IMG/VR virus record: IMGVR_UViG_3300009509_000028
Span: 1-50,386 of that record
DNA: 50,386 nt
Strand: one strand, 5' to 3'
From: a virus
Both the position numbers and the translations under genes were made by a program. The notes beneath the pieces are model-generated. The model saw only the letters and a program-made list of their open reading frames with translations, made no database searches and was not told where the DNA came from. Positions 25,906 to 35,600 of the stretch are shown here, one piece after another. Within the stretch, counting starts at the first letter, position 1, and every line of letters starts with the position of its first letter.

Positions 25906-26759
25906 GCTTCCTAGAAACCCCACGATTCCCCGACGACATATCCTACGGATCGCGAGGCGGTCCTGTGTTCAAGACGGCGATCGCGCGCATGGACTCAGGA
26001 CATGAGCAGCGGACGATCCAGTGGACATACCCGCTGCACGAGTACGACGTCGCGTACGGTGTTCGCGATGACGCAGCTGCATACGCCCTCCTGAATTTTT
26101 TCATGGGTGTACACGGTGCGGGCTACGGGTTCCGGTACAAGGACTGGAGCGACTACAAGTCCTGCTCGATCGCGAGCACGCAGACTGCGTTCGACTGTAG
26201 TGTGGGAACCGGGACAGCCAGTACTACCGTCTTCCAACTAAAAAAGACATACGCCAACGGCACGCTGCAGATGGACAGGCCGATCAAGAAGCCGGTCTCT
26301 GCCACGGTGTCCGTCGCGTTCGGCGGCACAGAGATGCCGGCGGTGCAGTTCACGGTCGCATACGCGAGCGGCACGTTCACCTGTTACGATACCTCCGCCG
26401 TTATCACGAACGTGACGCAGGCGAGTGCGCCAACAGTAACGACTGCCGCATCGCATGGCTTGGCGACCGGCGTGTACGTATACATAACCAGCATCACTGG
26501 CATGGTCGAGCTGAACAACTTGTGGCATCGTGTTCAGGTTACCGGGGCGGCACAGTTCAAGCTGACCAATGTGAACTCCACTGGATACGGTGCGTATGTC
26601 AGCGGCGGGCGATTAAATACATTACCAGTCGGGCAGGTCGTTACCGCGGGCTTCGAGTTTGATGTCCCGGCGCGCTTCGAGTCCGATATCTTTGTCAACT
26701 CGATCGAGGCGTTCAACATGAACAGCGTCGACGCGCGCGTGGTGGAACTCCGCAAGTGA
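25902..26759 (+). CDS. distal tail / DUF2460 family protein
   Basis: A 285-aa protein: MSFLETPRFPDDISYGSRGG, TIQWTYPLHEYDVAYGVRDD, AAYALLNFFMGVHGAGYGFRYKDWSDYK, with a C-terminal GFEFDVPARFESDIF...VELRK. These are DUF2460 (GTA g12-like) signature strings. The family is the distal tail protein at the tail tip. It is longer than the usual ~210 aa because of an inserted beta module near residues 165-235 (VTTAASHGLATGVYVYITSI, TGYGAYVSGG) that resembles small FCCH-like inserts of phage tail proteins. The overlap with the tape measure stop is ATGA. Confidence 0.85.
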   Translation: MSFLETPRFPDDISYGSRGGPVFKTAIARMDSGHEQRTIQWTYPLHEYDVAYGVRDDAAAYALLNFFMGVHGAGYGFRYKDWSDYKSCSIASTQTAFDCSVGTGTASTTVFQLKKTYANGTLQMDRPIKKPVSATVSVAFGGTEMPAVQFTVAYASGTFTCYDTSAVITNVTQASAPTVTTAASHGLATGVYVYITSITGMVELNNLWHRVQVTGAAQFKLTNVNSTGYGAYVSGGRLNTLPVGQVVTAGFEFDVPARFESDIFVNSIEAFNMNSVDARVVELRK

Positions 26760-27838
26760 AGACTGTAACGGCAACGCTGTCAGCACACATGGGAGGCGAA
26801 GTCGTCACCATGGTTTCGTGCTGGAAACTTGTCCGGAAGGATGGTGTAGAGAAGGGCTTCACCGATCACGTGGAGAACCTGACTGTGTCTGGACTGGTGT
26901 ATGAGGCAGAGTCCGGATACACGCCGAGCAACCTAGAGTCGAACGCGAATCTGGCAGTCGACAATCTCGACATTGTCGGCGGGGTTGATTCCGCCGGCAT
27001 CACGGCGTCGGACATCGAGGCGCGCAAGTATGACGATGCAGATGTGTACTTGTTCATGGTCAACTACAAGAACCCGGACGCCGGCAATCTGAAGCTGGCA
27101 CGCGGTAAGCTGGGCAACATCACACTGCACGATAACACGTACATCGCGGAACTGCGCAGCATGACGCAGCAGCTGCAGCAAACCGTCGGGGTTAATTACT
27201 CGCCGCGCTGTCGCGCTAATCTTGGCGACTCGCGCTGCAATGCGCCGATCTATCCTGACACGTGGTCCGCTACCAGAGAATACGCTATCGGCGCGTACGT
27301 TAGCGCGCCGTCCTCGCCCGGTCCGTATATATTCCGTGCCACGTACACGAGTACGTACGCATCGAGCGCGTATTCCAGTTCCGGAGAACCGAGCTGGAAT
27401 CTCGGGATCGGATCGGCGACCGTTGACGGGACAGTCGTGTGGATCACCGAGCACGCATACAACAGGACGGTGGCAGTTACCAGCGTAGAGAGCGCGCGGA
27501 TATTCCACGCCAGTGCCTTGATCTCCGTGCTGTCGCAGCTCGCGCTATCCAGTGCTGTCGCGAGCGGGTACTACGATGGCGGGCTGGTAACGTGGCAGGT
27601 CTCCGCTGTGAACAGCACGTACGCGATGGAAGTCAAGGCATACGCCAGCGGACGCATCGAGCTGCACGAGCCGATGCCGTATGTAATGCAGGTCGGCGAT
27701 GTGTTCCAGATATATCCCGGATGCAAGAAACGGCTGACGGAAGACTGTGTCGGGGAGTTCGATAACGCGGTGAATTTTCGGGGCGAGCCATTCGTTCCGG
27801 GAACGGATCAAATCTCAAAGATCGGCGGTGTAGCATGA
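26756..27838 (+). CDS. tail tip hub, DUF2163/BR0599 family
   Basis: A 360-aa protein starting at GTG 26756 overlapping the previous stop (GTGA). It has TMVSCWKLVRKDGVEKGFTD, YTPSNLESNANLAVDNLDI and RSMTQQLQQTVGVNYSPRC, then RANLGDSRC, and late in the protein CKKRLTEDCVGEFDNAVNF. The four spaced cysteines match the hub family in which related tail proteins (GTA hub, lambda gpL) carry an iron-sulfur cluster; here that is inference from the Cys pattern. Between the Cys pairs an inserted module (AIGAYVSAPSSPGPYIFRA, GEPSWNLG, DGTVVW) resembles a carbohydrate-binding-like insert. Confidence 0.85.
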   Translation: MKTVTATLSAHMGGEVVTMVSCWKLVRKDGVEKGFTDHVENLTVSGLVYEAESGYTPSNLESNANLAVDNLDIVGGVDSAGITASDIEARKYDDADVYLFMVNYKNPDAGNLKLARGKLGNITLHDNTYIAELRSMTQQLQQTVGVNYSPRCRANLGDSRCNAPIYPDTWSATREYAIGAYVSAPSSPGPYIFRATYTSTYASSAYSSSGEPSWNLGIGSATVDGTVVWITEHAYNRTVAVTSVESARIFHASALISVLSQLALSSAVASGYYDGGLVTWQVSAVNSTYAMEVKAYASGRIELHEPMPYVMQVGDVFQIYPGCKKRLTEDCVGEFDNAVNFRGEPFVPGTDQISKIGGVA

Positions 27839-28257
27839 CGCGCGAGGAGTTCATCGCCGAGCTTATGGAGTGGGAAGGCACACCATACCATACGCATGCG
27901 GCTACGAAGCGCGTCGGGTGCGACTGCGTCGGCTTACTTGTTGGCGCGCTAAAGGGTCAGCTGCAACTCAGCAAGGAAGACGCGGCACTGGTCAATACGT
28001 ACGCGGAAGGATTCACTGCTGGCGTACTGGGGAGATGGATGGAGCGGAACTTCGACCGCGTACCGCAACACACGGTCAGACCCGGCGATGTGCTCGTGTT
28101 CAATATCGGCGGTCGCTTGCAACATCTCGCGGTACTCGTTGACCACGACAAGATCATCCATGCACAGCAGTACCGCAACAGGGTCACCGTGAATACCCTC
28201 GCGGACGGGTGGCGCTCCCGCTGGTCCGGTACTTACGCCGTGCGGGGTATGCAGTAA
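27835..28257 (+). CDS. NlpC/P60 peptidase of the tail tip
   Basis: A 140-aa protein beginning MTREEFIAELMEWEGTPYHT. The catalytic cysteine is C31 in GCDCVGLL; likely H97 (RLQHLAVL) and H109 (IIHAQ) complete the triad, the standard NlpC/P60 set. It acts on peptidoglycan peptides, probably locally during DNA entry, as in the GTA g14 relative. It starts at an ATGA overlap with the hub gene and ends in a TAATG overlap with the baseplate gene. Confidence 0.9.
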   Translation: MTREEFIAELMEWEGTPYHTHAATKRVGCDCVGLLVGALKGQLQLSKEDAALVNTYAEGFTAGVLGRWMERNFDRVPQHTVRPGDVLVFNIGGRLQHLAVLVDHDKIIHAQQYRNRVTVNTLADGWRSRWSGTYAVRGMQ

Positions 28258-30194
28258 TGGCAACGCTGGCATTCGCACTGGGCGGTGCAGCTCTAGGTAG
28301 CGCGTTCGGTTCTGCTGCCGTCGGCTGGGCTGTTGGTTCACTTCTTGCGCAGTACCTGTTCGCACCCGGAGCGTCTGGAGAAGGTCCGCGGCTTGATGAC
28401 CTGAAGATAACCGCATCGACATACGGTAAAACGATTCCGCGTGTATTCGGACGCATGCGAGTAGGTGGGAATATCATTTACGCAGAGGACATCAAGGAGC
28501 ACGTCAAAAAGCACAAGACGGGCGGGCTGCTGAGTTCAACAACGTACAAGGAATATTCCTACACCTGCACCTTCGCGATCGCACTATGCGAGGGACCGAT
28601 CTCTGGCGTGCAAAAGATATGGGCGAACTCGACCCTGATCTACGACATGAGCACGCCGAACGGCGGCGCCACGAACCTGATGCCGAGCGGATATGTAATA
28701 TACACGGGCACCGAAACACAGACACCGAACGCCACGTTGCAGGCGATCTTCGGAGATGACATACCAGCTCACCGCGGCATGGCGTACATCGTGTTCCCGA
28801 ACATGCAGCTGGAGAATTACGGCAACCGCATTCCCGCGATAACTGCTGAAGTGGCAGTCGGCAGTAAGCAGTGGCCGAAGGTGTACGACAGTGGGGCGTC
28901 ATACTCATCCCCGGCATTCAACTACAGTCTCGGGATTCAGGTAGCTGACACGGATTTCGCGGCTGCGCGATACAAGGACGGTATCATCGAAGTGCAGTGG
29001 CTGAACAAGCGCTTCAACTCGTACGCGTTCGCCCGTTCCGTGCAGCGGTATGACGTGGACAGCGGGGCACTGCTAACGGAAGACGTATCACAATCCAATA
29101 CGAACGAGCAGCGCTTCGATCTGCGCTCGGCTGCGTTCCGGGTAATCAACCGGACGGATATCTGGGTGTGTGCAAACGATCGCGCTGTCGGTCGACTGTT
29201 CCCGTATCAGTGGATGATCGGGGATCAGCCATTGATTACACAAGCCGCACAGGCATCGACCGGTGTTCAGAATGCGACCATCAACCAGCCGGACCCGAAC
29301 TACATCATCAACGTGGACGGTACCGGAGCGGGATCGTTCGATACAGTGGCGGTATGGACGGGGAACTATATCATCAGCATCGGCGGTCGCGAGGGGTATT
29401 CGCCGGTGTACCTGCAGGCGCATTTCGCGCCCGACGGCACGCGGGCATTGAACCCAGAGAACACCGCGAACGAAGAGATCGAACTGTACCAGACGCCGGC
29501 TCTCGCGCCGACGTGGTGGATCGATGTATCAGACGAGGCCGCCGACAATAACGCGGCCATCCATTTCGGCTGGGATACGGAAATGAAATACCTGTATCTC
29601 GGTTATCGCGACGTTGTCAACTACAACGGATTCACGTCGTTCCCCGGCGTGACCGGTCAGCCGAAGCTGGTGAAGATAAACCCGCACACCGGTGAAGTGT
29701 TGAAGGCGTGGTACTTGCCGACGGGCGGCGCATTCATTTCTAGTTTCATGGTGCACAAGGACAAGTACATCGTGATCTCCGGGACACTGGAACAGCAGAT
29801 TGTGCTCACACTGGACGACAATCCGTACGAGCCTTATACGACATATCAGGTTTACTCTAGCGCGAACCCGGTGAAAGGTTACTGGCCGACACCGATCGGG
29901 GAGCACGGACTGCTGCGCGTGTCGAACGAAGGATACACCGGTGCCTTGTACACACTGGCATCCACACTATCCAGTACGACGGCGGAACTTGATGACGTTG
30001 TTGTTACACTGTGCAGCACTGCAGGAATAGCCGCAGCTGATCTTGAGGTCACCGATTTAGTGGGCACACCGGTAAATGGTTACGCGATCAACCGGCAGGA
30101 GACTACGCGCGCATCGATAGAGACATTGCAGAAGGGTTACATTTTCGACGTCGTCGAATCCGACTGGAAGCTGAAATTCAAGCAGCGGTCCTGA
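28257..30194 (+). CDS. baseplate hub / megatron-like protein, N-terminal part
   Basis: The start at ATG 28257 overlaps the peptidase stop. 645 aa: an N-terminal hydrophobic Gly/Ala helix (ALGSAFGSAAVGWAVGSLLA), then PRLDDLKITASTYGKTIPRV and FGRMRVGGNIIYAED, the core of the phage hub/GTA g15-like family, and a beta-propeller-like mid part. It ends VVESDWKLKFKQRS. In relatives this is followed in the same chain by an ATIPEDDLA-type domain; here that domain is the next frame (30196), so the gene is split. The UCC-UGA-C at the junction suggests a possible +1 frameshift, or an indel. Confidence 0.85.
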   Translation: MATLAFALGGAALGSAFGSAAVGWAVGSLLAQYLFAPGASGEGPRLDDLKITASTYGKTIPRVFGRMRVGGNIIYAEDIKEHVKKHKTGGLLSSTTYKEYSYTCTFAIALCEGPISGVQKIWANSTLIYDMSTPNGGATNLMPSGYVIYTGTETQTPNATLQAIFGDDIPAHRGMAYIVFPNMQLENYGNRIPAITAEVAVGSKQWPKVYDSGASYSSPAFNYSLGIQVADTDFAAARYKDGIIEVQWLNKRFNSYAFARSVQRYDVDSGALLTEDVSQSNTNEQRFDLRSAAFRVINRTDIWVCANDRAVGRLFPYQWMIGDQPLITQAAQASTGVQNATINQPDPNYIINVDGTGAGSFDTVAVWTGNYIISIGGREGYSPVYLQAHFAPDGTRALNPENTANEEIELYQTPALAPTWWIDVSDEAADNNAAIHFGWDTEMKYLYLGYRDVVNYNGFTSFPGVTGQPKLVKINPHTGEVLKAWYLPTGGAFISSFMVHKDKYIVISGTLEQQIVLTLDDNPYEPYTTYQVYSSANPVKGYWPTPIGEHGLLRVSNEGYTGALYTLASTLSSTTAELDDVVVTLCSTAGIAAADLEVTDLVGTPVNGYAINRQETTRASIETLQKGYIFDVVESDWKLKFKQRS

Positions 30195-30195
30195 C

Positions 30196-31629
30196 ATGGC
30201 AACGATAACAATCGATCCCGATGATTTGGCAACGCATCCCTACGGGGAGAGCAAGCCGACCTTGCTGGTGCGTACACGTGCCAACGAGGAAGAGCTGCCT
30301 GTTGCGGTCGAAATCACGTACGCGAATATTAACTTCGATTATGAGAAGGGGCACGAACTGCAGCAGCGCCTGATCACTGAATCGAATCTTCGCATATCAT
30401 TCGAGGTTCCGATCGCGTTCACACCAGACGAAGCAGCACAAGTCGTTGACGTCCTGCTATACAATTACTGGGTCGAGCGCGTCAGCTTCGAGCTGACTCT
30501 GCCGTTCTTCAAGTACTGGAACATCGAGCCGACAGACATCCTCGACCTGACCTTCGAGGGCGTGCAGTACTTCATCCGCGTCACCGGTATCGAGTACGAC
30601 ATCGCGCGCACGATCAAGATACGCGGCGTCGCGAACGAGTCGTCGGTATATACGTCGAATGCCAAGGGCGCACCGGTGCTGCAGTCTACCGCGACGATTC
30701 CGGTGATCGGTCCGACATTCTTCAAGCTGCTGAATCTACCGCCGCTGAGTATGAATGATCGCGACTTTAGCGGGTATTCACTTGTGGTCGGCGGGTACCT
30801 CAGTGGCTGGCGCTCCGCGCAGATTCTGGTGTCGTATGACGGCGGAGCATCGTATGACGTGCTGGCACAAGCTACGCAGTCGTGCGACTTCGGTGTTCTT
30901 GTTAGTGCACTGGCAAGCGCGCCGACTACAACGACGTGGGACGTTACATCGAGGATCAATGTCCGCATGGACAACGGGACCCTGTCAAGCGACACGGACC
31001 TGAATGTACTGGCCGGCGCGAACACGGCATACGTCGACGGGGAGATATTGCGCTTCGCGACGGCGTCACTCTTGGCATCAAGCACGTACAGACTGTCACG
31101 GTTGATACGCGGCGTTCGCGGTACAGACGCGAGCGCTGTCACGCATGCCAAGGGCAACGACTTCGTGATTCTTGACGGTAGCATCTTCCAAGTCGCAATG
31201 GACGATAACTACAGGAACGTGGAGCTGCCGCACAAGGTGGACGCACCCGGCCTGACTCATGTCGCGGTCACCAGTTTCGCCGGCACGTCGCAGGCGCTGG
31301 TCCCGTTCTCGCCGGTGCACGTCAAGGGCACCCGCAACGCGGCGCGGGACCTGACCCTCACATGGATCAGGCGGGACAGGGTGTACGGTGAATGGCAGGA
31401 CTACGTCGACATCGGGATGTCGGAGGCGGCACTTCTGTACGACGTCGAGATCGTGGACGCGAGCGCCAGCGTGGTCCGCACGTATGGCAGCGTCACGACA
31501 GCCAGTAAGGTATACAACGCGAGCGCGCAAACAGTAGACTTCGGTTCTGTACAGAGCAGTGTCACTGTGCGAATATTTCAGCGGTCGGCAGCGGTCGGTC
31601 GCGGTACAGGTAGAGAGGCAACGGTATGA
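30196..31629 (+). CDS. baseplate hub C-terminal part (possibly joined to the preceding frame)
   Basis: A 477-aa protein starting MATITIDPDDLATHPYGESK at ATG 30196, one base after the preceding TGA. The sequence continues as a hub: VEITYANINFDYEKGHELQQ, a middle beta part, RLSRLIRGVRGTDASAV and an Ig/fibronectin-like end. It is the natural continuation of the 645-aa upstream protein, shifted by +1. No good ribosome site precedes this ATG. The junction UCC UGA C would, if +1 shifted, read S-D-M-A-T without a stop and give about 1123 aa in total. Confidence 0.8.
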   Translation: MATITIDPDDLATHPYGESKPTLLVRTRANEEELPVAVEITYANINFDYEKGHELQQRLITESNLRISFEVPIAFTPDEAAQVVDVLLYNYWVERVSFELTLPFFKYWNIEPTDILDLTFEGVQYFIRVTGIEYDIARTIKIRGVANESSVYTSNAKGAPVLQSTATIPVIGPTFFKLLNLPPLSMNDRDFSGYSLVVGGYLSGWRSAQILVSYDGGASYDVLAQATQSCDFGVLVSALASAPTTTTWDVTSRINVRMDNGTLSSDTDLNVLAGANTAYVDGEILRFATASLLASSTYRLSRLIRGVRGTDASAVTHAKGNDFVILDGSIFQVAMDDNYRNVELPHKVDAPGLTHVAVTSFAGTSQALVPFSPVHVKGTRNAARDLTLTWIRRDRVYGEWQDYVDIGMSEAALLYDVEIVDASASVVRTYGSVTTASKVYNASAQTVDFGSVQSSVTVRIFQRSAAVGRGTGREATV

Positions 31630-32636
31630 CGACCCCAAAATTAGGGCTTCCTGAGATCACGGAATCGCAGGCAAGCAAGTACGTCACACACAATCAGGCC
31701 CTGAACGATCTGGATGCCATTGTCCAGCTTTCGGTCGTCGACCGCGATCTGGCTGAACCGCCCGGCAGTCCGGTCGCAGGGAACGCGTACATCATCGCGA
31801 GCGCTCCGAGCGCAGGGAGTCCGTGGGTCGCCGGCAGTGTCGACGACATCGCGTATTATTACCAGAGTTCGTGGTCGTTCCTGACCCCGAGCGAGGGGTG
31901 GCAAGGGTGGCTGCTAGACGAGAACGTCCGCGTCGTATACACAAGCACCGGGTGGGCGGCGACTGATCCATACAAGCTGCCGGTCACTTATGTATCAGTC
32001 GATACCAGTGTGACGAACGCGCAGTCCGCGCAGACCTTCGGAGTACAAACAGCCGGCGCGACCACTATCGTATACCTGCCGGAGGCCAGCACTGTCTCGA
32101 ACGGGTTCGTGACGGCTGTATTCAAAGCAACCGGTGACGGGAATCCCGCCATTGTTAATGGCAACGGTACGACAGTCGACGGCTCGACTACGTTCCGGCT
32201 GCCGTATCAGTACGACTCGATCTATCTGGTATGCGACACGAGTGCGTGGCACAGTATCCAGAAGAGCGTGCAAACCGCGACCGTACTGGCCGGGATAGAG
32301 TTCAAAGGGTACACGGAAACCTTCGTCACGGCGTCCGTGGCGGCGGGTACCACGACGCTGTCCCTTGCAAGTGCTAACGTATTCGACCTGCCGTTGACTG
32401 CTAACGCGAGCGTCGTATTCGGAAACGTCGCGAGCGGCAAGGCGGTATCCGCTACGGTATTCACCCGGCAGGACGCTACCGGAAACCGGACCTTCAATGT
32501 TGTGAACGCCGTGTACGCCAGCGGGCAGGCTTCGACTGTAACCGCTAACGCGAGCGCGGAAGACATGTGGACCTTCGTGACGAAGGACGCCGGCGCAACG
32601 TGGTACGGTTCACGAGCCGGCGGCAAGTTTGCATGA
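31626..32636 (+). CDS. DUF2793 tail protein
   Basis: A 336-aa protein. LGLPEITESQASKYVTHNQA, LNDLDAIVQLSVVDRDLAEP, PGSPVAGNAYIIASAP and EGWQGWLLDENVRVVYTSTGW are the DUF2793 signature, a family found at the tip or fibre base of many siphoviruses and prophages. The C-terminal half is Ser/Thr/Ala-rich beta structure (TTLSLASANVFDLPLT). It lies between the hub and the LamG fibre, so it probably links them. Both ends overlap neighbours by 4 bases. Confidence 0.85.
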   Translation: MTTPKLGLPEITESQASKYVTHNQALNDLDAIVQLSVVDRDLAEPPGSPVAGNAYIIASAPSAGSPWVAGSVDDIAYYYQSSWSFLTPSEGWQGWLLDENVRVVYTSTGWAATDPYKLPVTYVSVDTSVTNAQSAQTFGVQTAGATTIVYLPEASTVSNGFVTAVFKATGDGNPAIVNGNGTTVDGSTTFRLPYQYDSIYLVCDTSAWHSIQKSVQTATVLAGIEFKGYTETFVTASVAAGTTTLSLASANVFDLPLTANASVVFGNVASGKAVSATVFTRQDATGNRTFNVVNAVYASGQASTVTANASAEDMWTFVTKDAGATWYGSRAGGKFA

Positions 32637-35600
32637 TGCGTATATTTAGACCGCACATTTTTGAGTTCGTCGCGAATAGCGCGCGATGGGGAGCCGGCGG
32701 GTACAACCCGAACTATGGAAGCTCACCAGCTCCTGCTGCCGTGCTCACATACGCGAGCGCGATCCTGTTGGACCTGCCCCTGCTGTACTTCACGCTGGCC
32801 GAGGGTTCAGGCACCGCCGCGAACAATCTGGCAAGTACCGCATGGGACGGCACATACAGCGGCGGATATACGCATGCATCCGCACTGGCAAGCACCCTGC
32901 TGGGATCAGTTAATCTGAACGGTTCGAACGGGTACGTCGTTGTCAACACGTCGTCGCCGAACACTGGGGCGAATGCCGTGGTCGAGGCGTGGGTGTACTG
33001 TTCTGCGAGTTCTCCGAACTGCGGCATCATCAGTGATCACTTCCCCGGCTCCGGTGTAATCAAGTACGAACTGGGATTATCACCTACCGCTGCGGACGGC
33101 AAGACCATCCTGACATTCGCGCATTATACCGGGGCTGCATGGTACACGTGCTCGGCTGCGACACCGTTCCCGCTCAATACAGTTCTGCACGTCGTAGGCA
33201 AGGCTCAGGGCAAGGTATTCAAACTGTTCCAGAATGGTGTGCGCATAGCGCGCAGTTCTGTTACGGCATCGTGCGCAACGGGCGGCAACGATGGCATGTA
33301 TGTCGGGAAGCGTCACGACGCTGCAGGTCCGCATCCATACTTCGATGGGAACATATCCGACGTTGCTGTTTATGGATCGGCATTGTCGGACGGTACGATT
33401 CGCGGACACTATGCAATCGGCATCGGGCATCAGAAAGACGACTACGCGTACAGGATAATCGCGGACGGTCCCGAAGCATACTGGAGACTGAACGAGGTAG
33501 CAGGAAGTACCGCATACAGCGAAGTCGGCCTGAGTAATCGCGACGGAGCATACACGGGCGGCGTTTCACTGGGCACCACCAGCCTGATACAGGAGTCCGG
33601 GAATACGGCGGTCCGCTTCGATGGCACAGCTGACTATATATCGATCGCGAGCGCTCCGCATCTAGGGCAGCGCTTCACGCTGGAGTCGTGGGTGTACGCA
33701 TCCGCGAGCACGCCGACGGCTGCAATCATTTCGGAAGTGTATACCGGCGGTGCCGATCCTGTTGCGTACGCGCTCGGGTTCAGCAATACAGTCGGCGCGT
33801 CGTCAGCCACGAACCTGTCGTGCGGGTATTATACCGGCAGCGTATGGGTGGAAGCAACGGATGCGAATGCGTTCCCGCTGGGCGAAACGGTGCATTGTGT
33901 TGGCGTCAAGGAAGCGTCCGCGATAAGCGTATACTTCAACGGGCTGAAGGTCGCGACATCGGCAGCAACCACGAGCGTCGTCACGACCGGAACGGATGGC
34001 GCTGTGATCGGACGCCGGCATACAGCCGACACCGGGACACCTTACGTCGACGGAGTGCTCGATCAGGTTGCAATGTACGCGACGGCAATCACTGAAGAAA
34101 CGGTGCGCGCGCATTACGCGCACGGCAAAGGGTACGCATCATCGACGTATCCGTTCGAAGTGATTCGCGACGGCGCGACGGCATACTGGAGGCTCGACGA
34201 ATCATCCGTTGCAACCATGAAGCGCACGGTGGGACGCGAGACTTACGTCAGCGCGATAAACAGCGGCAAGATCAATCCGCAGGCGTCGGCACTCACGGAT
34301 GCGCTGGAGCTGTGCGCGTACTTCAGCGGCACCGGTGCCGGCAGTACGAGCAATCCAGCACTATACAAGAACGACATCGGAACAGCGTCTGTTCCTATAC
34401 GCACAGCCGAAGCATGGTTCCGTCCGAAAAACTTCAGTAGTAATCGGCACGTCGGATCGATCCACGATATCGATTCGAACCGCTCGCACTTCAGGATCAC
34501 GACCGGGAGGGTGCTGGATATTTATTCCGCATCCGCCGGCGCTGCAGTACTTGCGTGCCCGAACACGATCACGTCAACGACCACGTACCATGCTGCATAC
34601 ACATACGACGGAACGGATTCTGTTCTGTACGTGAATGGCGTGCAGCAGGACGCATCGACCGTGCATCCCGGCGGCATGGACGGATCGGCTGATGTCATTA
34701 TCGGCGGGTACAAGTTCTCCGGCACTGTTAACGGCTCCGCTAACGGATACATCAGCGACTTCGCGGTGTACGCGTCGGCATTGACAGCTACGAAGATCGC
34801 GGAACACTGGGCGCGCGGCAACGGGTACGCAGAGGGGACGCATCCATTCGTGTGCATTCGTGACCTTGCTGTCACGTATCTGCCGTTCGAGGCATTAGCG
34901 TCGGCAAGCGCTACGCGCAGCGTTGTGAACGTGGGGTATGACTATACCGCCGTCGGCGCGACGATCGCTTCAACTCCGCTCGCGGCAATCGGCTCCGCAT
35001 GCTTTCACTTCGATGGCAGCAATGATTACATAAGGTCGATAACTGCGCTCCCAGCCTACACGAGCGGCAGTGCTGAGATGATAATTAAGAGCAGCACCGT
35101 ATCAGCAGGCCAGCGCTTCTTTACATTGAACGCGCAGGTTCCGTACTTCAGGTTCCGGTTAGTTACGGCGTCGACGGTCGGATTCTTGGTAAACGGTACG
35201 GGCGGCACGGAGATCACCGCGGGGATCGTTGCGTCCTCCGTGAACCATATCGTCGGCACTTTCAAGAAGAGCGGCGCGCAACGGCTATACATTAACGGGT
35301 CTGTGGTTGCTAGTGGCACTACGCCGTCCACACTGAACAAGGTATCAGGATCGGACTACAACACCATCGGCGCATCGCGTACGCCGGACGCATGGTACGA
35401 TGGATACATCGATCGCGTATCGATATACGGGCATGCTTTAAGCAGCGCGGAAGTCGCAACGCACTACGAGACCGCCATGCTGTATGACAACGGTACGCGT
35501 TATCCGTCCGCGTCATACCCGTTTGCTGTTATCAACGACGGAGCGACACTGTACGTACGCTTCAATGATGTCGGCGCGTCTGGAACCGTGGCTTCCACGG

